From Thermoanaerobaculia bacterium (GTDB taxonomy: Bacteria; Acidobacteriota; Thermoanaerobaculia; Thermoanaerobaculales; Sulfomarinibacteraceae): 64,000 nt of DNA. The DNA lies in contig JAMOWA010000007.1 in NCBI GenBank assembly GCA_027061805.1, forward strand, positions 1-64,000, given 5' to 3'. Shown here piece after piece: positions 19,117 through 26,842 of the stretch. The notes beneath the pieces are model-generated. The model did no database searches. It worked only from the letters and a program-made list of their open reading frames with translations, and had not been told where the DNA came from. Each line of letters begins with the position of its first letter. The first letter of the stretch is position 1. Position numbers and translations under genes: made by a program.

Positions 19117-19314
19117 ATGAACGACAGCCTGAGCATGTTCCTCGTGATCGCCGCCTGCCTCGCGGTGCAGCGCTGGCTGTTCCCGAGGCCGGGCGTGCCC
19201 CGGTGGTCCCGAACGGGGTCTCAGTGCCTCAGGGCATCGCGTGCTCCGGGGGGACCGCCGCCGTGGCGGGGTCCGTGGAGGGCCAGAGGTCCTCGAACTG
19301 CCCGATGGCGTTGA
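19117..19314 (+). CDS. Short ORF with one membrane helix, probably truncated
   Basis: 65 aa as it stands. Residues 1-28 look like a real small membrane protein ([20 protein letters not shown], then LFPRPGVPR). After about residue 30 the sequence becomes Arg/Pro-rich shadow-like sequence overlapping an opposite-strand gene fragment. The original 3' end has probably been replaced at a rearrangement joint near 19200-19230. No good ribosome site is visible. It may have been a further small companion of the RND operon. Confidence 0.3.
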   Translation: MNDSLSMFLVIAACLAVQRWLFPRPGVPRWSRTGSQCLRASRAPGGPPPWRGPWRARGPRTARWR

Positions 19315-19512
19315 GGTAGCACGCCACGTCGATCCACAGGCCGTCCACACCGGAACCCGCCAGCTCGCGGATCCGGTCCAGGTAGAACTCCCGGCACGAC
19401 GACTCGGGCGCGAGCCAGGCGTCGAGGTCGTCGGGCTCCAGCCAGAAGACCCCCTCCACGCCGGAAAACTGCAGGGCTTGCCCCTCCCGGTCAACCTGGA
19501 GCCAGTCCGGGT
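19229..19512 (-). pseudogene. Fragment of a glycoside-hydrolase-like exported protein
   Basis: About 94 residues in one frame read as real protein: [52 protein letters not shown]. The spacing of an Asp-rich strand-end (DGLWIDVA) after a helix is typical of a TIM-barrel hydrolase. There is no start; the frame continues upstream only as the shadow of the sigma-54 fragment, and a stop at 19229 comes early. The fragment is therefore the internal part of a lost gene, joined at about 19500 to an unrelated fragment. The family assignment is tentative. Confidence 0.45.
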
Positions 19513-19844
19513 GCTCCGCCGAGCTCCACGTGCCAGGCCCCGATGGTGCCGCCGCCGGCCAGGATCGCCGCCCGCTCCAGGACGTTGCCCGGCTCCCTGA
19601 CGTTGCCCGGCCAGTGGTGGCCCTCCAGGATCCGGGCGGCCTCCTCCGGCAGGGCCAGCTCCGGCATGCCGAGCCGCCGCCGGAGCCCGTCCAGGAGGTG
19701 CTGGGCCAGCAGGAGCACGTCAACCGGGCGTTCCCGGAGCGGCGGCAGCCGGACGGGGAAGGCGCCGAGCCGGAAGAAGAGGTCCTCCCGGAATCGCCCC
19801 GCGGCCACCTCGGCCTCCAGGTCGCGGTGGGTGGCCGGCAGACT
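19491..19844 (-). pseudogene. Fragment of a sigma-54-dependent AAA+ regulator
   Basis: The frame carries the second half of an enhancer-binding-protein AAA+ domain: [40 protein letters not shown], then [20 protein letters not shown] and [14 protein letters not shown]. Walker A, the GAFTGA loop and the C-terminal helix-turn-helix are missing. [12 protein letters not shown] departs from the normal GNVRELxNxLER. The frame ends at 19491 inside the neighbouring fragment. It is a remnant with no function expected. Confidence 0.75.
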
Positions 19845-19884
19845 CTCATCCGTTCTGCGGGCTGTCTCCGGGTCGGACCGTGAA

Positions 19885-19919
19885 CGGAAGAAAACGGCGC
19901 CCCGCCGGAGCAGGGCGCC
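19885..19919 (-). terminator. Intrinsic terminator of the SLH-protein gene
   Basis: Read on the minus strand, GGCGCCC pairs with GGGCGCC (19913-19919 with 19896-19902) across a 10-base loop. A GTTTTCTTCC tract follows. It starts 28 bp after the stop of the SLH gene. Confidence 0.65.
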
Positions 19920-19946
19920 AGGGGCTTTTCACGCCGCGGAACGGGC

Positions 19947-20777
19947 TCAGAAGGACGAACCCTCGTTCCCCGACCAGTACAGGCCGAGCGCGTCGGAGAG
20001 GAACACCGCCATCTGGGCGCGGGTGAGCGGGTCATCCGGGCAGTAGTTGCCGCCGCCGCATCCCCCCGTGATGCCCGAGGCCGCCAGCGCCTCCACGAAC
20101 TTGAAGGCCCAGTGGGTGGTGGGCACGTCGTTGAAGGTGGCGGTGGCCGGCGCAGGGCTCACCTGGAGGTAGTAGAGCAGCCGGATGCTCCGGATTGCCA
20201 TGTCCGCCGATGCGTCCGGGAGCCTGACGATGATGTTGAAGTTCTGCTCGTCCCCCGACGTGTCCCTGTAGGTGATGGTCTTGCTCACCGTGATGTAGGT
20301 CGAGGTGTACCCCGGGGTCCCCGAGCTCGACCAGTTCACGATGTCCTGGTAGTCGGGGTTCGTGTCGCCGTGGTACCTCGTGAGCCAGACACTGATGTCC
20401 GACGTCGAGTTGTCGTAGTAGAACACGCGGAAGCCGCCGAGAAGGGCGCCCGCAGGCAGCACCACGGGGGTCCAGACGTCGTGCAGATAGCTCCCCGAGC
20501 CCCCGCTGTGCCACAGGTACCCGGCGCCCATCTGCTGCCACGTCACGGAGGAGTTCCTGGGAACGAACGCCGGGGGCCCCAGGTGGACCATGGTGAAGTC
20601 CGACGTACCCCATGCCGGCGCCTCGCCCTGCGGGGCGAGTGCGGGATCGTCCCCGGCCACCGCCACCGGCGGGGGCGGCCCGCCGTCCGTGCTCGCCTCC
20701 TGAGCAACGGCCACTGGCGCCGAGAACAGAACGGCAGTACAGGCCACCGCGGCGAAAAGAATCAACGTATCACGCAT
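19947..20777 (-). CDS. Exported protein with a single C-terminal SLH domain
   Basis: 276 aa from ATG 20777, which follows AGGAGG. The signal peptide is [20 protein letters not shown] with cleavage after AQA-like residues. Residues about 45-215 are a beta-rich domain of unknown family (exposed Ser/Thr/Tyr). The last 60 residues are one S-layer-homology-like module: [20 protein letters not shown], then a Cys/Gly-rich turn ([19 protein letters not shown]) and [10 protein letters not shown] lone SLH of this Cys-containing type at the extreme C-terminus is a recurring style in Acidobacteriota-like genomes. It probably anchors the protein to the cell surface. It has its own promoter and terminator. 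Confidence 0.85.
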   Translation of the reverse strand: MRDTLILFAAVACTAVLFSAPVAVAQEASTDGGPPPPVAVAGDDPALAPQGEAPAWGTSDFTMVHLGPPAFVPRNSSVTWQQMGAGYLWHSGGSGSYLHDVWTPVVLPAGALLGGFRVFYYDNSTSDISVWLTRYHGDTNPDYQDIVNWSSSGTPGYTSTYITVSKTITYRDTSGDEQNFNIIVRLPDASADMAIRSIRLLYYLQVSPAPATATFNDVPTTHWAFKFVEALAASGITGGCGGGNYCPDDPLTRAQMAVFLSDALGLYWSGNEGSSF

Positions 20778-20828
20778 CGCAACCTCCTCATCTTTCAAGT
20801 TCACCTGCCCGGGGGTTTCCAGGTACGG

Positions 20829-20845
20829 TCAGAAACTCTTTCTGA
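20829..20845 (-). promoter_or_regulatory. Perfect inverted repeat in the 5' leader of the SLH gene
   Basis: TCAGAAA (20829-20835) and TTTCTGA (20839-20845) are separated by CTC. The repeat lies about 17-33 bp downstream of the predicted -10 element and 52 bp before the start codon. It may be an operator or a leader stem-loop. Confidence 0.45.
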
Positions 20846-20861
20846 GACACACTACCAATAA

Positions 20862-20890
20862 AGGGTAGCGGGGACGCCGACGGTTGTCAA
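20862..20890 (-). promoter_or_regulatory. Predicted sigma-70-type promoter of the SLH gene
   Basis: On the minus strand TTGACA (20890-20885) is followed after 17 bp by TACCCT (20867-20862). The -35 box matches consensus and the spacing is ideal; the -10 is weaker. Confidence 0.5.
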
Positions 20891-21132
20891 GGCGGCACCC
20901 CGATCCGCCGGGCCTTGCCGATCCCCCGGCTCGTCCAACTCCAGGCAACCTCGCGAAATCGTGAAATCGGTACCGGATGGGATGCGTGGGCCGGCCTGCT
21001 CACCCCATCTGGAGCCATTCATGTCCCCGATCCCATCCCTGGCCGTGTCCGTGACCCTGACGGTGATCAGCTCCCACGCTCCCCGGCTGGGCGGGGGACT
21101 CCACCCCCTCACGCCCTGACGTCCCCGCCTCC
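20891..21132. other. Intergenic stretch carrying an inverted copy of a dispersed repeat block
   Basis: No gene seen. At 21015-21068 the minus strand matches the block at 25285-25344 (same GATCACCGTCAGGG start, then GGACACGGCCAGGGATGGG and a similar end), with a 6-base indel between copies. The rest is unremarkable GC-rich sequence. Confidence 0.55.
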
Positions 21133-22179
21133 TCACCCCCTCCCCGGGCCCGCCGAGGGCAGCCCCACCCCCGGGGCGGGGCGCTCCAGCAGCACCTCGC
21201 GGCGGAAGCGGAAGAGCTCGGCGGGACGCCCCCCCGTGCCATGCTCACGCGAACCCGTACCCTCCACCAGCCCCCCGCGTTCCACAAGGCGGCGGAAGTT
21301 CTGCTTGTGGAGGCGAACACCGGCAAGCGCCTCCACCGCACGCTGGAGCCTGAGGAGGGTGAACCGTTCGGGGAGCAGCTCGAACACCACGGGCCGGTAG
21401 GTGATCTTGCCCCTGAGACGGCCCAGCGCCGTGGCCAGGATACGCCGGTGGTCCAGACGCATGGTCCGTCCCAGGGCACCGACGTCCCGGCCGGACTCTC
21501 CCACCAGGCCGAGCTCGTACAGGAGCTCGTACCGCTCCAGGACCCGGTCTCCATCCCAGGGTGCGCCTCCCAGTCCGAAGGCCACCGCGGCACGCTCCCT
21601 CCGGAGGGCCCGCTCCGCCCTCCCGGACGCCCGGCGGACCCAGTCCTCCACGGCGGGCACGACCACCGAGTCGAGCACGGTGGGCCGCCCCCTCCGCCAG
21701 TCCTCCCAGGGGAAGAACGAGTAGACGTCGCGCCAGCGGGCGGTCAGCTCCCCGGGAACCTTCCCTTCCCGTACAAGGGCCAGGTAACCCACGGTGAGGA
21801 CCCGCGGACCTCCCTCCCGTTCACGGGGATCACGGAAGCGGTCCCCGAAGGTGTAGAGCTGCTCCACGTAGCCGAGCTCCATGCCCGCCTGGCGAGTCAC
21901 CCACCGGCGGAGGGCAAGGTCCAGGGTCCGGTCACCGGCGGGGTCGAGGGGACCGGTGGGGAGACCCGGAGATGTCCGGCCGTCCGAAACTGTCAGCACC
22001 CTGGGCTGATCGTCCGTGACCGCCACGATCACGGCCGAAAGCTCCACCTCCACGCCGCCGGAGCCTCCACCTCGCGTGCTGGCCGTCAATGGCACCTCCC
22101 CCTCTTCGATGGTGGAACCATCCTCGGCCGCCGGACCGCCCCCTGTCAAGAAAGAGCGGCCCCCCTCCCGGACGCGCAT
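21133..22179 (-). CDS. NrtR-like Nudix-domain transcriptional regulator
   Basis: 348 aa. An N-terminal Nudix-like domain (about 43-190) lacks the catalytic box: where REXXEEXGX is expected, the sequence reads RRWVTRQAG. That loss fits regulators of the NrtR group, which bind ADP-ribose-type ligands rather than hydrolyse them. The C-terminal part is the winged helix typical of the family ([20 protein letters not shown], then [20 protein letters not shown]). NrtR proteins usually repress NAD metabolism genes; no such gene is adjacent, so the target is open. The start at ATG 22179 is the only reasonable Met; a GTG at 22095 is an alternative. It diverges from the fhs remnant with 42 bp between starts. 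Confidence 0.8.
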   Translation of the reverse strand: MRVREGGRSFLTGGGPAAEDGSTIEEGEVPLTASTRGGGSGGVEVELSAVIVAVTDDQPRVLTVSDGRTSPGLPTGPLDPAGDRTLDLALRRWVTRQAGMELGYVEQLYTFGDRFRDPREREGGPRVLTVGYLALVREGKVPGELTARWRDVYSFFPWEDWRRGRPTVLDSVVVPAVEDWVRRASGRAERALRRERAAVAFGLGGAPWDGDRVLERYELLYELGLVGESGRDVGALGRTMRLDHRRILATALGRLRGKITYRPVVFELLPERFTLLRLQRAVEALAGVRLHKQNFRRLVERGGLVEGTGSREHGTGGRPAELFRFRREVLLERPAPGVGLPSAGPGRG

Positions 22180-22221
22180 CCCCCGTCCGCTGCGCTATGG
22201 TGGAGAACCGAGGGGGTCCCC

Positions 22222-23019
22222 ATGAACGCACCATCGCTCCGACCCATCACCGAGGTCGCGGCCGGTCTCGGCATCCGGCCCGAGCACCTGGTCCCCTATG
22301 GCACCGACAAGGCCAAGGTCCGCCCGGAGGCCCGGGAGAACGGCCGCGCCCCCGGCCGGCTGATCCTGGTCTCGGCCATCACGCCCACACCGGCGGGCGA
22401 GGGAAAGACCACCACCTCCATCGGGCTGGCCCAGGGCTTCGCCCGCATCGGGGAGAGCGTCTGCCTGGCCCTGCGGGAGCCCTCCCTGGGGCCCACCTTC
22501 GGTGTCAAGGGCGGCGCCACCGGTGGCGGCATGGCCACCGTGGAGCCCGCCGAGGAGATCAACCTCCACTTCACCGGGGACTTCCACGCGGTGACCTCGG
22601 CCCACGACCTTCTCGCCGCCATGCTGGACAACCACCTGCAACACGGCGATCCCCTCCGCATCGACCCCCGGAGGGTGCTCTGGCGGCGGGTCATCGACCT
22701 CAACGACAGGGCCCTCCGGCACGTGGTCATCGGCCTGGGCGGGGCGCTCCAGGGCGTACCCCGGGAGACCGGCTTCGACATCACCCCCGCCTCGGAGATC
22801 ATGGCGGCCCTGTGCCTGGCCGAGGACGTGGAGGACCTCCGGGCCCGCCTCTCACGGATCATCGTGGCGCTGACCTTCGACCGGGAACCCGTCACTGCAG
22901 CCGACCTCAAGGCGGTGGGCGCCATGCTGGGCGACATCCTCAGGATGCCCGGCCTCCCCACCTCGCCCCAGGCCGAGCGCATGGACCTGGTGGACGGAAG
23001 GGTCACGGGGTTGCGGTAA
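22222..23019 (+). CDS. fhs: Formate-tetrahydrofolate ligase with an in-frame internal deletion
   Basis: 265 aa against about 555 for the family. Residues 1-234 match the N-terminal domain closely, with the P-loop [45 protein letters not shown] and [15 protein letters not shown]. After DLKAVGAM the sequence jumps to the family's last 30 residues ([20 protein letters not shown], then VDGRVTGLR). Domains 2 and 3, about 275-280 residues including much of the folate-binding region, are missing, yet the frame is preserved across the joint at about 22924-22935. The product can hardly carry out the normal ATP-dependent formylation of tetrahydrofolate. Possibilities are a pseudogene, an assembly collapse or a repurposed nucleotide-binding domain. 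Its stop overlaps the next start (TAATG). Confidence 0.9.
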   Translation: MNAPSLRPITEVAAGLGIRPEHLVPYGTDKAKVRPEARENGRAPGRLILVSAITPTPAGEGKTTTSIGLAQGFARIGESVCLALREPSLGPTFGVKGGATGGGMATVEPAEEINLHFTGDFHAVTSAHDLLAAMLDNHLQHGDPLRIDPRRVLWRRVIDLNDRALRHVVIGLGGALQGVPRETGFDITPASEIMAALCLAEDVEDLRARLSRIIVALTFDREPVTAADLKAVGAMLGDILRMPGLPTSPQAERMDLVDGRVTGLR

Positions 23020-24023
23020 TGGCGGAGGAGCCAGGGTTGCCGCACTCCGGGAGTGAAGGCCACCGGGAGGGCACCGGGACCGGTCCCGAACGGCGGTCCA
23101 TCACTCCCTCCCAGGCGGGAACCGTCAGCTGCCTTCTCTTCCTTCTCGTGTACCTCCTGACCAGGACGAGGGACCTGGCCGGGGACAGCATCGTCTACGC
23201 ATTGTCGGTGGATGGGTTCCTGAGCCGGGGCAACGTGGAGCATACGGTGGCCTCCATGCCGTTGCTGGCGGTGCTCGGGGTCACCGGGGCCGGATCCCTC
23301 CCCAGACGGTTGCCGGGATCGGTTCTCCTGGGCCTCACCGCCATTCTCATGGCGGTCGGGAACGGTCTCGGCTCGGCCATCCCCCAGTCCCGCCCGGAGA
23401 ACGGGAGGATCTGGGTGATCTCCGAGTTCATCCGCCGGGCCGTCCCGGAGGACGGGCTGCTCCTCGGCGTCGGTTCCGATCCCACCCTCCGCCTCGGGTT
23501 GCAGTACCTGTCGGGACGCCACGTGGTGGATCTCACACTGGCCGTTGCCAGCGCCCGCCGGCAGGGTCGCGAGGCACGGCTCGCCCTGGACTACTGGCTG
23601 GGCCGCGCACGGGCAGCGGGCACCGTCTGGCTCCTGCCGGATGTTCTGGAGAACGGGTCGACCACCGTCGTGGAGCGCCTCGGAATTCCACCTTCCGACT
23701 GGGCTCTGGCCCTGTCCCGTTTCCGTCCGCAGGCCACCAGGCGCCTGGAGCCCGACGGGGTGGTCATCCGGAGGACCTTCACGCTGGTCCAAGCGGAATA
23801 TCGCGATTCCCGGCAGGACCATCGTCCGGCTCACCACGCCCGGACCCGCGTGCCGCGGCCGGTTCCACATCACCGGCCAGCATCCGTCCCAGGTACCGTC
23901 CCAGCGCGAGGAGCGTCAGGGAGGGCGGCAGGCCCCAGGCCTCCGGGATCACCGAGCAGTCGCAGACGTGGAGGTTTGCCACCTCCGTCCGGAGGGAGGC
24001 GTCCACGACCTCGCCGAGCTTGA
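23019..24023 (+). CDS. Membrane protein, probably an internally deleted glycosyltransferase-like protein, running into the opposite gene
   Basis: 334 aa from ATG 23019. Residues about 27-44 form one membrane helix (AGTVSCLLFLLVYLLTRTRD) followed by LAGDSIVYALSV, the usual beginning of a many-helix membrane protein. It then jumps to two more hydrophobic segments (ASMPLLAVLGVTGAG; GSVLLGLTAILMAVGNGL) and a soluble C-terminal domain (WVISEFIRRAVPEDGLLLGV). This looks like head and tail of a larger PMT/ArnT-like protein without its central helices. From about residue 265 on, the frame is only the antisense of the GMC gene, so the original stop is lost; 23779-24023 overlaps that gene tail to tail. 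The family is uncertain. Confidence 0.5.
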   Translation: MAEEPGLPHSGSEGHREGTGTGPERRSITPSQAGTVSCLLFLLVYLLTRTRDLAGDSIVYALSVDGFLSRGNVEHTVASMPLLAVLGVTGAGSLPRRLPGSVLLGLTAILMAVGNGLGSAIPQSRPENGRIWVISEFIRRAVPEDGLLLGVGSDPTLRLGLQYLSGRHVVDLTLAVASARRQGREARLALDYWLGRARAAGTVWLLPDVLENGSTTVVERLGIPPSDWALALSRFRPQATRRLEPDGVVIRRTFTLVQAEYRDSRQDHRPAHHARTRVPRPVPHHRPASVPGTVPARGASGRAAGPRPPGSPSSRRRGGLPPPSGGRRPRPRRA

Positions 24024-25158
24024 CCGTAGCTCCCGGGTGGACCGCCAGGTACCAGCTCCTGTAGATCCTCCGGGCCCCGGCGCGCTCCAGGATCTCCCTG
24101 GCCCGGCGGTGGCCGGAGAGGAGTCGCTCGCGCTCGACCTCACCGAGACGCTTGCGGATCCCACCCCTCCCGGTGAGACGGCCACCGAGCTCGTCCCGGA
24201 TCTTCACCATCACGGGGAGCATGCGAGCGTGTCCCGCAAGGCGATCCACACGGCCCACCTGAGCGGTGAAGAACCAGTGGAGCCAGCGGGGCAGCACCAG
24301 GTCCGTCATCATGTACCCCTCCTCCACGAGGTGGACCCCCGCCGCCATGGGGAACTCGGCGCCACCCTCGAGGCCGGGCACCTCTCCGATGGTGAACAGC
24401 AGCGGATCGAAGAAGAAGTCGGTCCCGACCCCGTCGAAGCCGCTGGCGCGCAGGATGGCGGGCGTGCCCAGGCCACCCGCCGAGAGGACGACCCTCCCGG
24501 CCGTCGCCCTGTGGATCGACCCGCCGCAGGTGTACTCGACCCCGGTGGCCACCCAGCCGTCGTGCAGCACACGCCGCACCTGCGCACCCGTCATCAGCAC
24601 CGCCCCGTGTTCGCAGGCCTCGTCCACGAACTCCCGCGAGGTCCACTTCGCCCCGTGGGGACACCCCACCACGCACAGGTCGCATCCCGTGCGGCACCGG
24701 TCCTGGTGGACCATCTTGGGGAGCTTCTCCCAGGCGTGGCCCAGCTCCCGGGCGCTCTCCATGAGCCGCCGTGCCGCGGGTCCCAGCAGCCCGTCGTCCA
24801 ACGGTGCGATGGGCAGCTCCCGCCGGAGCGCCGCCACCTCGGGGCGCAGGTCGATGCCGTGGGCGTCGAACATGCCGTAGGGCGGCTCGAAGGCGGTGGC
24901 GTAGTAGAAGGCCGAGCTGCCCCCCACGGTGATCCCGTGGGCCAGCGCCAGGAGGTCGGGCGTGAAGTGCAGGCTCCTCCCGGGGACCATGGCCTTCCGG
25001 AGGAACTGGACGGCCGAGCCCCGCAACGGCTCCCCCGACCCCCGCTCCAGGATCAGGACCCGCCAGCCCTGCCGGGCCAGCTCCCGGGCCACGCTTCCCC
25101 CGCCGGGCCCCGTCCCCACCACGATGGCGTCGAACGCCGTCTTTCCGAGGATCTCCAT
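23779..25158 (-). CDS. GMC-family FAD-dependent oxidoreductase
   Basis: 459 aa. The FAD dinucleotide motif is at the start (FDAIVVGTGPGGGSVARELA, then RVLILERG). A second FAD contact region is GGSSAFYYATAFEPP, and the middle has a four-Cys cluster (CRTGCDLCVVGCPHGAK) as in the cholesterol-oxidase-like branch, where it may mark a ferredoxin-like insertion. The C-terminal GMC signature is present (LHVCDCSVIPEAWGLPPSLT). The ATG at 25158 follows GGAGG and opens into the FAD motif. The last 35 residues are Gly/Pro/Arg-rich and overlap the convergent membrane-protein frame, so the natural C-terminus may have been altered. It oxidises an alcohol or similar group; substrate unknown. Confidence 0.85.
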   Translation of the reverse strand: MEILGKTAFDAIVVGTGPGGGSVARELARQGWRVLILERGSGEPLRGSAVQFLRKAMVPGRSLHFTPDLLALAHGITVGGSSAFYYATAFEPPYGMFDAHGIDLRPEVAALRRELPIAPLDDGLLGPAARRLMESARELGHAWEKLPKMVHQDRCRTGCDLCVVGCPHGAKWTSREFVDEACEHGAVLMTGAQVRRVLHDGWVATGVEYTCGGSIHRATAGRVVLSAGGLGTPAILRASGFDGVGTDFFFDPLLFTIGEVPGLEGGAEFPMAAGVHLVEEGYMMTDLVLPRWLHWFFTAQVGRVDRLAGHARMLPVMVKIRDELGGRLTGRGGIRKRLGEVERERLLSGHRRAREILERAGARRIYRSWYLAVHPGATVKLGEVVDASLRTEVANLHVCDCSVIPEAWGLPPSLTLLALGRYLGRMLAGDVEPAAARGSGRGEPDDGPAGNRDIPLGPA

Positions 25159-25195
25159 GCCGCCTCCACCGTCCCGAGCGTCCGCTGGGCCCAGT

Positions 25196-25580
25196 CTACC
25201 CCCGCCCGCCCGGTGGGGAGGTGAAGACCTTCCCCACCCACCCCGGGGAGCAGGGGTGCAGGGGTGCAGGGGTGCAGGAGAGCCGATCACCGTCAGGGAC
25301 ACAGTCACCGACACGACCAGGGACGGGGTCGGGGACACGGACGGAATCAAGGACAGGGCCAGGGTCTGGGACACGGGTGGGCGGGTGGGGGTCGCACCTC
25401 GCACGGCAGGATGGGCGGGTGTCGCACGGACCGGCGGACCGGCGGGCGCCGCGGTCAAGACAACCGTAAAGACGTGAGGGAGTCAGGACGTGAAGACGTG
25501 AAGACGTGAAGACGGAGAAGCATCCCACATCAGCTGGAAGCGCCTCATTCGTTTCACGTTTCACGTTTCACGTTTCACGG
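25196..25580. repeat. Modular intergenic repeat, copy 2 (long form, about 385 bp)
   Basis: In order: CCCGCCCGCCCGGTG with GGTGAAGAC (25199-25230), CCCCACCCACCCCGG, three GCAGGGGT units (about 25251-25278), the GATCACCGTCAGGG block (25285-25344), a run of GGACAC-type units (to about 25380), GTGAAGAC tandem units (about 25494-25515), and CTCATTCGTTTCACG plus further GTTTCAC units (25544-25578). The same order of end blocks recurs at 32.2 kb. No gene is seen in this stretch. Confidence 0.75.
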
Positions 25581-25605
25581 ATGGCCGGGCGGGCGCCCTC
25601 CCCGC

Positions 25606-26835
25606 TCACCCTCGCAGAGCCTCCACCGGCGTCAGGCGCGCGGCCCGGAGCGAGGGGTAGGCCCCGGCCGCCAGGCCGATGCCCACGGCGAAGAGGGCCG
25701 CCAGGGTCACGGCGAAGCCCGAGATGGGGAGGCCGGCCTCGAAATGGGGCCCCAGCACAATGCAGAGTCCCGCCCCGAGCCCCGTCCCCACGAGCGCCCC
25801 CAGCACCGAGAGGAACACGGCCTCCACCAGGAACTGCACCAGCATGTCCACGTCCCGCGCTCCCATGGACTTGCGGAGGCCGATCTCGTAGAGCCGCTCG
25901 GCCAGCGAGATCTGGAGCACCGAGAAGATCCCCACGCCGCCCACCACCAGGGAGATGGCGGAGATGGCGAAGAGCACCACGGTCCAGCCCCGGAGCAGGT
26001 CCCCGATCTGGGCCTCCTCCCGCAGGATCTCGGCCGCCGTGTTCTCCACCTCGAAGTCCTCCACCCGGTTGTGGTGGCGCCACAGGTGGTTCTTGAGGGC
26101 GGCCAGCGTCCCGCCCAGCCCCTCGGTCCCGGCCACGCGGATGACCATGAGCGGCACCCGCTCGCCACCCCCGTGGACGTCAGCCCAGGTGCTGAGCGGG
26201 ATGATCGCGCTCCGCATCTCCCGTCGGGCGAAGCCGCCGTTGACGAAGGAGTTGCCGATCTTCGCCCCCACGCCCACCACCTGGAAGCGGTGGTCCCCGA
26301 TCCTGATCCAGCGGCCCACAACCTTGCCGGATCCGAAGAGCTCGGTGGCCAGCAGGTGACCCACCACTGCCACTCTCCGGTGCCGCTCCACATCCACCGC
26401 CGAGATGAACCGCCCCTGCGCCATCCTCCTCCGGAGGACCTCGCGGAAGTCCGGCGTGGTCCCCACCACGGGGACCGAGACCCCGGTCTCGCCCCATGCC
26501 ACCAGCCGGTGGGTCCTGGCGTAGGGGGCCGCGGCGGCGACCAGGGAGCTCGACGCCACGAGCCGCCGCGCATCGGAAATGGTGAGCCCCTCCGACAGGT
26601 GGCTCCGGCGCGCCTCCAGGGGCTCCCTGGGCTCGGCGTTGCTGATGAACATCACGCCGTCCAGGCCGAGGGAGGCGATCCCGTTCCACACCTCCACCTT
26701 CACGGCCTCGATGAGGCTGACCATGGTGACCACCGCCATGGTGCCCAGCACCACCCCCACCAGGGTCAGCAGCGAGCGGAGCTTGTGGCTCCAGACCTCC
26801 TCGAAGGTGGTGCGCAGCGCCTCTCCCAGTGCCAT
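25606..26835 (-). CDS. MacB-like ABC transporter permease (second of two)
   Basis: 409 aa. An N-terminal helix (LRSLLTLVGVVLGTMAVVTM) is followed by a periplasmic MacB-PCD-type domain (about 45-280) and the FtsX domain with three helices (VVLFAISAISLVVGGVGIFSV; FLVEAVFLSVLGALVGTGL; FAVTLAALFAVGIGLAAGAY). RLTPVEALRG is the standard family ending. It starts 7 bp after the stop of the sister permease. With its partner, the ATPase and the adaptor, it forms a MacAB-type mechanotransmission exporter. Cargo unknown. Confidence 0.9.
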   Translation of the reverse strand: MALGEALRTTFEEVWSHKLRSLLTLVGVVLGTMAVVTMVSLIEAVKVEVWNGIASLGLDGVMFISNAEPREPLEARRSHLSEGLTISDARRLVASSSLVAAAAPYARTHRLVAWGETGVSVPVVGTTPDFREVLRRRMAQGRFISAVDVERHRRVAVVGHLLATELFGSGKVVGRWIRIGDHRFQVVGVGAKIGNSFVNGGFARREMRSAIIPLSTWADVHGGGERVPLMVIRVAGTEGLGGTLAALKNHLWRHHNRVEDFEVENTAAEILREEAQIGDLLRGWTVVLFAISAISLVVGGVGIFSVLQISLAERLYEIGLRKSMGARDVDMLVQFLVEAVFLSVLGALVGTGLGAGLCIVLGPHFEAGLPISGFAVTLAALFAVGIGLAAGAYPSLRAARLTPVEALRG

Positions 26836-26842
26836 GGCGTCC

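Noticed and set aside
22222-23019. Simple 3' truncation of fhs
   Set aside because: The last 30 residues match the true C-terminus of the family, so this is an internal deletion and not a truncation.
25471-25580. CRISPR-like array
   Set aside because: The GTGAAGAC and GTTTCAC units are only 7-8 bases long, directly tandem, with no spacers of constant length and no cas genes nearby.
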